64,000 nt of DNA, taken from the NCBI GenBank assembly GCA_013115135.1, contig JABANP010000011.1, forward strand, positions 124,001 to 188,000, given 5' to 3'. Positions 12,782-25,044 of the stretch are shown in pieces. Within the stretch, counting starts at the first letter, position 1. Each line of letters begins with the position of its first letter. Source of the stretch: Perkinsus olseni (Eukaryota > Perkinsozoa > Perkinsida > Perkinsidae). Both the position numbers and the translations under genes were made by a program. The notes under the pieces were generated by a model. The model was not told the DNA's origin. It saw nothing but the letters and a program-made list of their open reading frames with translations, and did not search any database.

Positions 12782-14465
12782 CCGATAGCTGGAAAACGGA
12801 ACCCTACCTCTAGCCAGGAATGCTCATGTCTACGTCAGTTCCAAGCGACCGTAATTCATAAACCGTCGTGTAGGCGGACTGCCGCCTGCTGTTCCCGAAC
12901 TCCACTGCAGGATGACAATCGCTGGAAGATGCGCTGACTAGTGATATAAAGATTCCACTTTAACCAAGCAAACCCGCTGAGCCACTTACTTCGTCTGCTA
13001 GCACAATTTATCGACCTTGAGGTCTACTGCAAAAAGTTATGAATCAAAAAGTTCTTTTGGTACATCTTAGCACGTATCCCACCCGATAAGAAGAGCGCTG
13101 TAAGGTGAAGCAAGATCTGGAAGAAGTATCAGCAACTAACCACACGATAGTCTAACAACACTGTTCATCAACATCGGCTCAAGTTCGGTATTGAAGCCTT
13201 GATGGTACGCCCTCCCTTTCCAGCTCCGCCCCTCACAACGATATGTAACATACTACAACACTGAAACACCGGTACGAGAGAGACCGCAGGATCATGGGTG
13301 CAGAACGTGGTCCAAGGGAGTGCGTCAACCGGTTACTATCCGTTTCCCAGCAAGATGAGAATCTGAAGATTAAGTAACCGGATGCTCGGACTACGCGTAC
13401 GGCGGGCGTCACTCGAGCGCATCCGATTTTGTACATCGTCTTGGTGACTCCTGGACTACTTTCTGACAAAAGATCCTCCAGAGCTCAAGTATACAGGCTA
13501 GCGTCGAAGTCGGCGATAGTACGCATGAAGCCGAGCGAGTTAACGCATGAGCCATGATAGTATCAATGATGCTGTACTATTCCAATACAGAAGGCTCTCT
13601 TGATGCATGATTGAAGACCTGGCTACTCACACTCTCTCGGTTCTCACTATCCGAACCCATTGCTAAACTTGGTAATCCCAAGTTGGGTGACGATTAGGCC
13701 ATCGAGCTTCCTACAGAGTACACGAGCTCCCACATCATCATCATCACTTCAATGACTTCCTATTTCATAACTACGGCATGGCTACCAGCACGGCGATGCA
13801 ATCTCTCATCACAAATCCTGAAACCAGTTTAAGGAGCATCTGAGGAGCCTGTGTAGTCGACGCGTCCATTTCTTTGTCAACTAAAACTGTGATCACTTCC
13901 CTGTATCCTTGACGTAACAAAAACACCTCATTGAGCAGCAGAAGCAACGAGCTCATTTTAAGCACCCCTCCTCAGAGTCTGATGGAGGATAAGTTCAGCC
14001 GCGCATAGTCGAGAGAAACTGGGTACGACCAATAAGAGACCACTTCCTACAGCACTTGTCTTGGGTTGGGTAGGAAGAAAGCTTAAACGACTACAAAACT
14101 CGATGCCGCACTAGTCCTGAAGGGTAGAAAGGGCTTTCTGAAAGCCCTGATGCACCGTCTTCCGCACTACGAATTCCCTAACATCAGGTGCTATCTTTCA
14201 CGGATTCGGCTACCTCTGTAAATGCACGGATGAACGAATGAAAAACAAAAACAGCGCGTCACAATTTCTGCGCGCACGTACAGAAAATGCCTGCCGATCG
14301 CGACGCAGGCTGCGATGGTACCCTGTATCAGAGCCCCTGACTTTAGAAGTGGGGCAAACAGGTTGAGGATGTGCGAGAAAGGCACACGCCTGATCACGGT
14401 GCATCAGGTAGTAACTGACAGTTACTAAGTGATAGTTAGCACTTGAAGAATAAGAATAAGCGCGA
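12782..14465. other. Intergenic stretch without recognised gene
   Basis: About 1.7 kb upstream of the MFS gene. Only short frames occur; the best is a minus-strand hydrophobic frame of about 60 codons at 13965-13771 (MSSLLLLLNEVFLLRQGYRE) with no support. I see no RNA gene, tandem repeat or mobile element. Confidence 0.5.
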
Positions 14466-15287
14466 CTAAGCCAGCTGGCCGGCAACACTTCGCCCCTGGA
14501 ACTGAGTTAACATCGTGCTAGGGCTAGCGAAGATGAAGCTGTGCCAGTCGTCCGGATCAACGGAGACAGCACAAACGCTGTTAACCTCATTCTTGAAGCC
14601 AACGAGAGCATTGAGATCCGGTAGACTGGAGATCTGAAACTCCGCGTGGCCTTTAACTTGCGTGAATTCAAAGGAGGTGAAAAACTCACTCACAGTTGCG
14701 GTGAGAAGAACGGGGGACAAGGCACGGATGCATGTCACTGTAATCTCCAGCTTCTTGAAGGATCCATAATAAGAGTCGGCTGCCAGGAATGAAGTAGTGG
14801 TCACCAAGTACTCTATTTTATACGATCCATTGGAGTCAAACTGGCGGTAAATGTTGACGGCATCCCCATCAGTTCTACTGAGGTTCACCATCTTCTTGCC
14901 TAGCTCCATGATCACGGTGTCTCTGGTAGTAAAGGTAATGGTGGTGAGGTCCCCATCAGCAACTTGAGAATCCGGACAGTCCTTTTTGATCTGATCGTAC
15001 AAGCTGCCGCCTCGAGTCAGACGAGGGAATACGGTCCGCGCATTGTAGTCGATGGAGAATTTGGAGCCGGACCCAGGCCTGAGAGGATAACTCCCGGCAA
15101 TGTACTGAGTTGCGCCGGTGGCTTCGGTGCTGGGATTGATGCAACTGTAGACCAGATCAATATAGTTGTCCTCGTTGACAATGGCCAGCATCGATAATCC
15201 GGCAGCCCTGTCACGGTACGAGCCAACGGTTTGAGCGGTAGTCGAAACGCAAAGTAGAGCTGACAGCACTAGGACGAAATAAGTCAT
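14466..15287 (-). CDS. Secreted protein, single exon, unknown family
   Basis: An uninterrupted frame of about 274 codons, unusual here because neighbours are split by introns. The ATG at 15287 is preferred because it gives a clean signal peptide (MTYFVLVLSALLCVSTTAQ); an upstream ATG at 15320 would add eleven residues. The mature part is rich in beta-type alternation with few cysteines (SCINPSTEATGATQYIAGSY, DTVIMELGKKMVNLSR, GSFKKLEITVTCIRALSPVL) and ends QGRSVAGQLA. Probable N-glycosylation sites are present (NLS, NGS). I recognise no domain. It could be a lineage-specific extracellular protein. The coding call is firm because of length and signal peptide; function is unknown. Confidence 0.75.
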   Translation of the reverse strand: MTYFVLVLSALLCVSTTAQTVGSYRDRAAGLSMLAIVNEDNYIDLVYSCINPSTEATGATQYIAGSYPLRPGSGSKFSIDYNARTVFPRLTRGGSLYDQIKKDCPDSQVADGDLTTITFTTRDTVIMELGKKMVNLSRTDGDAVNIYRQFDSNGSYKIEYLVTTTSFLAADSYYGSFKKLEITVTCIRALSPVLLTATVSEFFTSFEFTQVKGHAEFQISSLPDLNALVGFKNEVNSVCAVSVDPDDWHSFIFASPSTMLTQFQGRSVAGQLA

Positions 15288-15320
15288 ACTAACAAGTCTG
15301 ATAAACGATATCTCCTCCAC

Positions 15321-16470
15321 AGTTTCGTTGATTCACTTCATTTCCTGCAATGACCATGCGGGCGTGGAGCCGAATAAAGAATGTCCCTTTGGTAGTGACA
15401 GTCTTATGTGTCCCCTCGCGAGCATTCTTCGATTCAGCAGCCGAGTTGGATTCCGAAGGGCACGATTCAGAGAGCAGATCTCAAGGGTGCTTGAGACGTT
15501 CTTCACGAGACGTAGAAGAGCATTGAAGGCGGGGAGAATGCATGTCTCGAGTACCAGACTTGGCGCCATCATGAGTTGCTACGGCGTCAGTGACCCCGTC
15601 ACCTGGTGACGGTCACCTTGACTGTCCCCGTCGCCACCGTGCTGCTCGGGGGAGCCCCTGTGGTAGCACACACGACAGGAGATCCTCGGGTAGCAAGAGC
15701 GGTCTCGATGGGTTGAAGAAAGAGTAAATGGCGTAAATCCAGGACATAAGATCGCTACGAAGGGGTCCTACGCGCCCCGCGACAGAAGATCTTGCCTTAA
15801 CATCAGACCAAAAGTCCAACTAATATCGTCAGGTGACCTCATAAGCGAGTATTCCGAGGCTCCCTCATTGTTGCCCGGGCGGAGACAGTCCCCGACGAGG
15901 CTGACGATCGGGCCGTCACCGCGCCGCCTCACTGACTCTGGTGAGAAGACTCTCGCCTCAGTGAGGACGCCTTCATCCAACGATCAGGATGCCTTTAAAA
16001 TTAGCGTCTCAATGCCCTTCAACAACTTCTATTTAAAACAGGATCCTCATCCTAGCCAGTTAAGAATTCTTGTGAAATAGATTCCCGGATGGGCCTTGAT
16101 TGCCAGGCAATCACGCGAGCTTCGCCCATAGGATGAAATAAGAGGGGTTGACCTCTAACCTTCGATAGTATTCTGCCCACCAAAACGACAATTCATTCAT
16201 AACTCACGCACTCGCGACGACTGCCTTTCGTCAGACGAAAGTGAGAGCTATCCTCATGCTGAATTCCCGGTGAGGCCCAATGGTGTCACTAAACCACATC
16301 GGTATGTAACAACAACAGGAACGGTATACGGTTAAACTGGCTTATGAAATGTTTGAAAAAATATCAGCGAACATGCGGAGTATGCAGTAAGTTAATCACA
16401 ATGACCCTAATATACGGAATCGAAAATCATGACGCCGCGCCTGAGCAGCCATCACGAGTACAAAATTATC
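15321..16470. other. Intergenic stretch without recognised gene
   Basis: About 1.1 kb between the secreted protein and the propeller-like gene. Frames are short on both strands. A small interrupted palindrome lies near 15600 (CACCTGGTGACGGTCACC). No RNA gene or repeat seen. Confidence 0.45.
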
Positions 16471-17721
16471 TCATTTGCTGGAGACAGGCTCAGATACGAC
16501 GAAGAGCTGAGCCGTATGGTCGTCCATCACAGCTGCCACCACCATTCGCCCGTCCAGCGCCGCGAGTCCTGTGTAACGCTGCACGCCTTCAGAACGTGGT
16601 AGCTCACTCACAACCAAGGACCCTCTGTCGATATCCCAATGATGAAGTGTACCGTTTGCAAGCATCACTGCGATTGTCGAATCTCGCAGTCGGGCGATTC
16701 CAGTGATAGTCTGAGAATTTTTCTCATACTCTCCCACTCGAGCTCGCTTCCTCCACCTCCCATCTGTGCTTGAGTCCAACATGTAGATGCTATTACCCGC
16801 AGTAGCCACCATCAGCCGGGAGCCGATCGACTCAATTTTTGCTATTTCCATCGGAAATTCGATCCGATCTCCCGAGGTGCAGTTGAGCAGATCATTACCG
16901 CCAAAGGCAATGAGCAGTGAGTCTCCAAGCCAGGTCAAGTCCGTAGCATCCTGACCTCCACTCAAGGGGGATAAACACTCACTGTCCGGGATCTCAGGCC
17001 ACATACTGATACCATCAGTAGCAATGAGCGTCTCGCCTCTCCCATCCTTAGTGGTCAGTCCCACCGGAGTGAAGAACGGCGCGAGCGGAGCGAAGATTTC
17101 GGCAGCAGTTTGGAGACGTCGTTGACTGGCCGTCGGAGTACTGGAAAGGATCAGACCAGTGCCCGTTGGCACTTCTAAGACATCCAATATACCCCAGATG
17201 AGCCTGACAAGGCATGGCGATACCTTCGCGGACTTCGACTATGCCGGAACAGACAACTCACCCCACAGTCCAGGTTATAACAACAATACTGGAAGCCTGC
17301 TTATAAATCGACCAAGGCCTTGAAGAGTATTTGATGAACTGACTATTCGAACCATCTCCGCCTGTCTTGTCCTGCTTCACGTTCTTCACATCATCCTCGG
17401 ACAAGTCCCCACTAGTTGAGGCGAACCTGCAGGTAGAACTCAAAGGAGAATTCACATAACCGGCCATACTGAACCGGAACACTCGCGAAAAACACAGCAA
17501 CAAAAACCCATAGCGGAATGACGGCCAAACTGATAGAGCCGACAGAAGACAGATGAAAGTAGCGCAAGGCCCCAGGGTTACGCGACGTTTTTCGGGAGCT
17601 CGTCGACCTTAGGCGGTGGTGATGGTTTCGCCTCCCCTTCCGTCTGTAGCAGCTGCGCTGATATTCTGTCCGAGTGCCCATGCTTATACCTAACATTCGA
17701 CGACTTATGGTCAATGACCAT
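16471..17721 (-). CDS. Single-pass membrane protein with propeller-like domain
   Basis: The last exon (17187-16471) is an open frame of about 238 codons whose product alternates short strands in a beta-propeller-like rhythm: ATDLTWLGDSLLIAFGGN, IGSRLMVATAGNSIYMLD, ITGIARLRDSTIAVMLANG, LHHWDIDRGSLVVSE and YTGLAALDGRMVVAAVMDD. This resembles WD-like or PQQ-like blades, without clear GH/WD dipeptides. Upstream exons add a membrane segment (SISLAVIPLWVFVAVFFASV) and an acidic/basic linker (SGDLSEDDVKNVKQDKTGGD); a likely first ATG is at 17721 (MVIDHKSSNV) just before an AT-rich island. A 43-nt intron joins FASVPVQ to FASTSGDL. Family not identified; the propeller reading is inference from the repeat pattern. 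Confidence 0.5.
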
Positions 17722-17925
17722 TGGTCATGGTTATGGTCATGGATATGATATATTATGACAGATATTAGTAAGACAAAAAAATATTTTCTCGTGATAGTAT
17801 ATTAGCTTTATTCCATAGATCTATATACCCATACTTATACTATCAATCTCCATAGTATACTAATAGCCATTATATTATCATAACTTTAAGTTCATTATAA
17901 ATATACGGAGCTTCACTCCGAGAGC
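17722..17925. promoter_or_regulatory. AT-rich island in a divergent intergenic region
   Basis: About 200 bp of very high A+T content (for example TATTAGCTTTATTCCATAG and ATAATAGCCATTATATTATC-like runs) in otherwise balanced sequence. It starts with an imperfect repeat of GGTCATGGTTATGGTCATGG. It lies just upstream of the propeller-like gene. It may hold promoter or replication functions; no specific motif is assigned. Confidence 0.4.
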
Positions 17926-18141
17926 AACGCTTTGACGACACGATGGCCCACTCAGAACCCAAGTGACATCGATGGATGAATCATGCATTACAATCCGCTG
18001 CTCTCCTTGCTTTGAGGGCCCTTCGTCGTGATGTCTACGGTTCCCGTAGCATCCTGGAACTTCCGCACCGCTTCGTGAAACTCATTGAGCTCTGTGGCGA
18101 TCTCGGCAGGTGTGGGCGGCGGGGCATCCCCGAGAGACTCG

Positions 18142-18853
18142 TTACTCGAGAACGCTCGGCTCTACCACAGGAGCACATAGACAGCTATGAACCCCACGGT
18201 GCTTTCCTACCAAAGTCTTCGTTATATCTAGCAATGGTGGCTGCCAGCGTATATCCCCGGTCTCAGTGTTGAGGTAGTAGTCGACACTGTGGCCTGAAGA
18301 TCAAAACCATCGTGTGAATCACGGTGCCTCTGAGAAGACAACTAACACGGAACTGAGCAACTAGCCAAGGGACTGCAATTTCATCCACCCGCAGTGCAGC
18401 CCTGCCTCCAAAATTGAAAGACTTATAATAGTAAACTGTCTTCTGCTCCACCCTTCCAAACCACTTGCGGGTACCTCCGCGGTCCAGCGTTCCACGAGCC
18501 CCCACTAAGATTCCGGCGCCAATAGCTACTTGCGGACGGTTTATGGAACGCCCCGAAAAATCCCGATGATCGAACGGGGAGAGGTTCATGCTACATTCAT
18601 AGCGCACCGAGATGAAGGGTCGGACGTGAGCAAACGCTCTTATACTGCCACGGCCATAACATACGAGTGACCACGTAAACAACGACTCACACGCTGGAAT
18701 CACCAATGTGAAATATACCTCTTACCCGTGCTGTCGTCGAGGTAGGTGAGTTTTATCCACTTCCTCTGGGAAAGCTCAGACGACTGAGCATCTCCAGCTC
18801 GGCCAAGTTCGACCAGAGAAAGATGCAGGCCATTCCTGACACAATAGTCCATT
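18142..18853 (-). CDS. WW-like domain protein, unknown
   Basis: Short multi-exon gene. A possible start at 18853 gives MDYCVRNGLHLSLVELGRAG, followed by the WW-type opening QRKWIKLTYLDDSTG at an exon end with a GTAAG donor. The last exon reads SVDYYLNTETGDIRWQPP, which has the WW-domain spacing of adjacent tyrosines, Asn, Thr, Trp and Pro, then ends EPSVLE with a stop at 18142. A middle exon contains GTRKWFGRVEQKTVYYY, perhaps another degenerate WW unit. WW domains bind proline-rich peptides. It could instead be the C-terminal part of the large gene upstream (18871-21189), but a stop closes that frame at 18871. Confidence 0.4.
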
Positions 18854-18870
18854 GAGCTCTAGCCCATCCA

Positions 18871-21189
18871 CTAAGAAGACGTAGTGCAAATCCGACTACG
18901 ATTTCCATACCTAATTTTCTCGAACTCGTCTCTCAGTCCAACAATCTCTCCCTGCTGCAGCCTAGAGAGCTCCCCTTGATGCCGCCTATATCGCCGGAAA
19001 AGCTTCTGAAGCTTCTTCTGAGCCGCTGTGCATTCCTTCTCCAATTTCATCATCCGCGGGCTGTCTTCTGTTGTGTCGCGATCCGTGTCACCCCACAGAA
19101 ACTCACTGGCGTTTTTAGTCTGAAGAGCATAGAAGTCTCTCGATAGACACTCCGAACACCTCACATCAATGCCTAGCCCGGCGAGCTCATGCTGGATGAA
19201 GTTGTGCACTTGATTCTCCCCGATGACCTCTGAGGAGAGGACCACGGCATTGGAAGGATTGGGCCATTGGTATGAAGATAAGAGTACGCAGCGAATGGGA
19301 AATCTCCTTTACTACGACAATGCCTCGTGAGAGCAAATACCAGTATGTTTCACGAGTGCTAAGCAGCACATACTTGACTTTAGGAACATTCCACGTGCCG
19401 GAATTGAACCCGAGTCGGTCGGATACTACCTGACGAGATCCCCACTGTGCTGAACTTAGCTGGTAAACCTCCTTTGGACTCGATCGCTTGAACAAGTACG
19501 AACGAGACCCAGAGGGCATTCAATATGAACGACACTAGTGCTATGGCTCTACCTACCGACAGCGAGAGGTTTTGATCTTCTTCGATTGACACTGATCTAA
19601 CATACCTATTCTGTCCTGACCAGCATAATCGAACGTAGCAGCTACACCAGCTGATAGAGGTGCGCAGTAGATGAGCAGTGCCATAACTATAGACTCCATT
19701 TGAGTGAGTATAATGTTGATTTTGAAGTGAAGTAGAGCGGTGGTAGCCATGACAACAACAAAGGCCCATGCCGCCCATGGCTGACGATCTCCTATCATGG
19801 TAGACCTGATACGAGACGATCGAATCTGTTGACGGCCCTTTGTGACGTCCAGTAGAGAGCAAAGATAAACGAGAGAGGTACCCACATTACCCCAAAGCGA
19901 AGATTGCCAAAGTCATGAGCAATTGATTAGTCCCCATCGCCATACAAACTCTAGCATAGGCATCGTAACCTTGCCATGATGTTTGGAGATGCTGGAACAG
20001 CTTGAAGTGGATCTGATACCTGGAGCGACTGAGTAACCAATAGCATCAGTTGCACGCCGATCAGTGGCCCTGGCAAAGACACTATCTACCAATGTAAATG
20101 TCGTAGACGAGTAGACAGAGTGGCTATTTGCCACTGATCTCGGTTGCATACCCAATCCACAGGGCGCTGCTTTCGGCGTAGGGAATCCAAGTCGCCGCAA
20201 ACGCGTGATGTCCAGCTTAACCGCGCCGAGGTATACATTTCCTAGCCCATCTCCCCTCACTACATCCTGTCCGCCTCCGCCCTAGCATCATCGCTCTCTA
20301 TTTTATCCAGTATCTCTCTCTGCTTGCGCTCAATGGTAGCGTCAACCTCAGACCTTTTCGGCGCTAGTCGATGCAATCCTGGTATCCTCAGGATCGAGCT
20401 GCCCACTCCGGACGCCTCATATTCCTTCCAAGAGAACCGATCCATGCGCGGAATAGGGTCACCGATGACTCACCTTGAGCGTCGCCGAGGCCGCAGCTAT
20501 CTCTTCCGTCCGCGGCACTGGTAACCTAGGCGGAGATCACTCACACCCGATTCGACGCGGAGTAGGCAGACACTACCTCAGCCACTGTGTGAGGAGGCGA
20601 ACAACAAAGGCCTGTGCAGTAATGGACGCATGCAAGGAGAGCCATACTGAGACTAGAAGGAACATGGTCGATCCCGAAAGATTCAGGCACCTGCGAGCAA
20701 TGAGCGCCGGGTAGCGAAGGGAGTATGCACCCAGGTTGTGATGATTACCACATCCACCATAGCCAGGGAGGGTTCTCAGGCGGCAACACTCCGTCGTAGA
20801 ATAGCGCTATACAAAAACCCAGCATGAGGGTGTTGACTACTAGATAGTTATCCATCTTAGTGATAGTTAGACCGAAAAGATCACGTAAGTCCTCTCGATA
20901 CAGGCCAACCTACAGGGAGAACTGAATGGAATGAGATGTTCAGCTGATGTCGTATGATGGACAAGCGGGAGGTTCCTACCTGCTGTAGCCGCATGTTTTG
21001 GATCTGATGAATCTTGTTCTGCCGCAGCGTCTGATCGAATACAAACGCATCCTTGTTGTAGGAGAATATCGATCCTGCCCCGCTGGCCAGGGCAGCGCCT
21101 GCTGCTGCTATCTCTGCCATGAAGACAACTACTAAGCTAACCGTCAAAATACTCCAGGAACCATCGCTGCTCACCCACTCATCTAGCGC
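18871..21189 (-). CDS. Large multi-pass membrane protein with C-terminal coiled coil, unknown
   Basis: Opens at the ATG at 21189 (MALDEWVSSDGSWSILTVSL), continuing into a membrane segment (VSLVVVFMAEIAAAGAALAS). Later exons give VVNTLMLGFCIALFYDGVLP with PENPPWLWWMW, then STMFLLVSVWLSLHASITAQ, an amphipathic charged linker (LRIPGLHRLAPKRSEVDATI), then WAAWAFVVVMATTALLHF and VGRAIALVSFILNALWVSFV. The C-terminus is soluble with a heptad-like helix (CTAAQKKLQKLFRRYRRHQG) and ends near 18871. Introns are mostly 40-120 nt. The family is unknown to me; the layout of an N-terminal helix, paired helices and a coiled-coil tail suggests a membrane scaffold or channel-like protein but no motif proves it. 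Confidence 0.5.
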
Positions 21190-21292
21190 CACTGGTAACT
21201 CAAGTGTCCTCTGATAACATCATACACGCATATCGGATAAACATGAACACATTAAGATCGAATCCACACATACATCTGCAACGTCGACCCCT

Positions 21293-21713
21293 CTACTTCT
21301 TCTTATTCCAAGAATCGATAAGGGAATCAATTGACTTGGTTGCTTTAACATGGAAATCCTCGAACCATTGAATTCCCTTCCCATAACTCGAGGGAGGGTA
21401 TTTAGCCAAGAGAGCGTAGGCCTTAGCGCATCTATCACGGCTACCCCTCAGGATGGGCAGGCTTGTTTTCAATTCCGTGTAAAAAGACGCCTTCAAGTGA
21501 GAGAGAGGAATGACTGGGGGCGAAGTGCTTGAGAGCTTTATCTACATCCTCACGAATCTCGATTGTGGAATTACCGCCGGAATAACTATACTCGATGTTA
21601 AGATATGGTGGGTTGGAATCATACCTGAACGGGAAAGGCAACGTGCTGGCGGGCTGTTGATCAAAGCTCAATAACAGAACAACGGCAATCCATAAGATCT
21701 CTTGTGGAGCCAA
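21293..21713 (-). pseudogene. Small secreted protein, frame broken once
   Basis: Codes for a small secreted protein related to that at 30782-31195. It starts MAPQEILWIAVVLLLSF (signal peptide) at 21713. The N-terminal frame (NSTIEIREDVDKALKHFAP) and the C-terminal frame (RCAKAYALLAKYPP, then WFEDFHVKATKSIDSLIDSW) are offset by one base at a run of five C near 21523-21527 (plus strand G run). Comparison with the paralogue shows both parts are coding and no GT-AG intron of the right phase fits, so either the gene is broken or the homopolymer length is wrong in the assembly. About 140 residues if read through. Function unknown. Confidence 0.6.
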
Positions 21714-23114
21714 TTAGATACCCTAGGAAGTGGTAATAAACACACGAATGCCATGCTACCCGCTGAGACTTACTCGATGGCGAAGAACCAGAAAAAGAGA
21801 GCCCCTTCTCCAGCAAGGCAGAAGGAGGTTTTAGCTATGGGATTCGAACGTCCCGCAATGTCTTCGTGGAACGTCAGCATAAACCTCTTCTCTTCTTCTT
21901 CGGACTTATCATTCTTGAAGGTAATCTTGCACTGGTCGGGGCCAGAATTCACCTCAACATCAAGCTACACAGAAATGACATTTGCTGTAACCAACTCTCA
22001 AGCCAACCCCTGACGAAGCTAATGAGCCCGTATTGGAGGTAGGTAACACTAAGCAGATTCACCCTTAGGCGAGCGATTCCATATACGCATCGTTACAGTG
22101 AGAAATGACGAGGACACCCAACCTGGTGTAGCCCACGATGCATCAACATTCACCAACCCATCAACGATTCCATGGCATGACTCACTCCTTTGCTGAGGTC
22201 ATTCCCTATCACCGGCACAACATCCTCTTTGCCGCCACGAACCTTGCAAGGAACATAGTCAGAATGCTTTACGTGAGGGCGAATGGGTCTACCCGCGACT
22301 TGGAGCCTGTATGCAGCCCTATAGCTGATACAACGACCAGGGACGTTCCAACAACGAAACGAGAGAATATCATGTTAACGAAAACCACACGGAATTCTTA
22401 CGAGACACGAAATGTAGATTCGTATCGCTAGTCTTTTAAGGGCGAGCGAGGTTCATCCGTCGCCCACAACGAGTCGTTGTCGGATGTTAGGTATGGATCA
22501 CCGAAAGGCGCTCTAGTGTGAAGCGTGACTCGCGTCTCACGGTGAATCACGGCGCGCCACTCCATTATTGATTCACAGCCAATCTGTGCGTGCGCACGCG
22601 TGCAAGACCCTCACCTCAGTATCCGCAACTCCATCCCCAACTTTCTGTGGAATGTGCATAAGATCTTTCTACCCGTACCTCCTCACCTGGGAAGAGTGCT
22701 GTGGACACCAGTCGCCTCATCTTGGGTTGGCCATCGTGGGTCACGTTGGCGAACATGTGTCACAATTTGCGACTGCTAGAATATATCCGCGCGGCCATCG
22801 GGATGAATGATCGCCTTCACGCGAGAGGCCTGTCAAGCGAACTGCGTTTAGCACCTCGCTCGCAGGCTGCGGAACGAACCTCCCGGTTTCAACCAGATCT
22901 CGTCCCAGATGATGAGTGACGCTGCTGTCAACTACTTCGTTGGGTAACGGATTAATGCTGGAATTCAAATCACTGCACGCCTGCCGCCTGCTTGGGGACG
23001 TTGCTCAGAATCGGTTGGTGATCAACCGGTATCAGCGCGAGAAACTCGATACCTGGTGGGAATTTCATTTGGTATTTACAGCCCATGGCTGTACAGAGTC
23101 TTAACCAGCCTGCT
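21714..23114. other. Intergenic stretch without recognised gene
   Basis: About 1.4 kb before the left arm of the large inverted repeat. Short frames only on both strands; no RNA gene, tandem repeat or clear mobile element seen. Confidence 0.45.
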
Positions 23115-24960
23115 GAATTCTGGTTTATGGTCGGAGGGAGTCTCGCGCACCTCGGCGGAGTTGGTGAGTGAGGCCATCGGTGCTTGCTAATGCAGCCCGT
23201 ATGAACCCATGGACGATTTGAACGAGATATGATCGTTTAAATTGACGGTCTTTAATTGCGGAACATGCGAGAGCATGTAACGAGGTTCGTGTTAATGTCC
23301 AGGAAGACGCATGGGGTTGCACTCACTGGTGACCACTACAGGTAGGGTCTTGGGTTAAAATAGTTATGACAGAGAGGGGAGAGTGATTCGAGGGAGCACG
23401 GAGAACGCCGGGACGATCAGGATCAGCATACCGGCACGTATACACAACAATCGGCGCAGAATCTCATTGCAAGCGAGCACCCACGCTGGATAAGCAAGCA
23501 CGGGATAAAGACGCATGACAAGTTCTTCGCCGCTTAAGGCAGCTCATCGCCAACAGGCTAGTCGTACGGCAAGCTCTTGCTGCGAGCGGCAGAATATTCG
23601 CACGAAATCATCCTGTCTCCTGCGATAACGGACTCACGCCAACTCGGACATGCTGTAGCATAACGATAAAGGCCGTCTGGGTGGAATTTCTCCAAACATG
23701 TCATCCTGCTCCGATCGCCCCGCTCCGTTGAGGAACGCTTCCCGCGACTTCGCAGACAATAGTGTCAAAAATGGTCCATTCCCCACTTCTGCGCAGCCTC
23801 TCCCGCACGATGTTCATGCGTGCAGACTTGAAGACGATCTGTAGCTGTTGTATTCGCTAAAATTTCAGCCCCATTCATTAGGGGTTCTTCTACTCTCTTC
23901 GAAGTGTATGACGAGTCGGCGCTCCCTGACACTGGGATGGGTACCCCTCAGTGCGAGAACGCCACAAGGGAATTGCGTTACCTCCTGTCGTTCTGTATCG
24001 CCGCAAGGGTCGTCTTTTCCCCAGGCGCCCCTCCTCTCGAGTCGGCGCCCCTCCCCTTGTCTTGCCTAGTTACTCTCATCGGCGTTTTTGGTAGTTCTTC
24101 TGGTCCCCGTTCGGTACCCGATCGTTCAGGTCATTAATACACTCCGACGAATGCGTTCGCACCATCTCCGTCCGGAACAAGAACCCAACTGTCAGTGCAC
24201 CAAATTGGTCGACGATTTTGACTGGTAAGGAGCTCCCTTCTAGTGAACCTCCTTCTGGCCAGTGAACACCCTCGGGCGCCTTGACCTCCTCTTCAGGTAT
24301 GCCGCCAGCCGAGACAACAGCTGGTCAATTGCTGACCTCACTCCAGGCAGTCTGGTCGATGGACGGGTTGCCCCCGTGAGCGGTGGTGGTGGGTGTGCTG
24401 CTGGATGACTCCGATATGGTGTACGCCCTTGGTTGTTAGGGGAATTACCTCCGACAATCTTCCACTTGGCTAAGTCCTTCTCGAAGGAGATATCAACGGC
24501 ATCTGCTTATGCCTGGCCATGGTTACGTGAGTGCCCGTCGCTCCTTGTCGGCGGACAGCTCTCTTGTTATTGCCATTTATCCGCTCTCAGATCTGATGTC
24601 TGCCAGCGATGTTGACCACGAGTTCGATGGTAACCTGAATGTGTTGTTGCTGTTCCCATCGCCCTCACATTCAGGCAAGATGCATGATGAGGGTCCGGTG
24701 AAGTTCCTCTTCGACTTGATGATCACCGACGATGCGCCTTATGCATCAGGGCCTGATGGTCAGGCATGCTCATTTCTGATATGGCTCGTAGCCTACGAGT
24801 CGAAGGTATTGTGTTCCTGGTTGGTACTGAAGCCTCCGTTCCAAATTGATCCTTCGTGAAAGTTCTTTTTATCATCATGTCAGTCCATTACTTCTGAGGG
24901 TTATCCCATGTACTTCTGCAACTCCATTCGTCGCTTCCACTACGTCAGGCACTTAACTCT
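23115..24960 (+). pseudogene. Decayed alkaline-phosphatase-superfamily gene
   Basis: Plus-strand relative of the gene at 37004-39164. It keeps recognisable exons, including the APNWST nucleophile region near 24210 and the LPPTIFHLAKSFSKEIST exon near 24450. The start region no longer gives a clean signal peptide. A 13-bp deletion at 24322 shifts the exon equivalent to MPPAETGILSNSW. The region from the metal-binding HLDEV exon through the DHGG exon (about 900 bp in the intact copy) is absent after 24738. It therefore cannot encode the enzyme. It is useful as evidence that the inverted duplication is old enough for one copy to decay. Confidence 0.75.
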
Positions 24961-25044
24961 TTTGGCCTTGTCGTGACATCACCCCATCGGACCACCAAAC
25001 AGATCTCGTAGCTCTCCCTCTCGTACCCACACGGATCAGGTTTT

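Noticed and set aside
13771..13965. Hydrophobic minus-strand frame of about 60 codons
   Set aside because: Short, no splice partners, no relative in the window; coding status cannot be supported.
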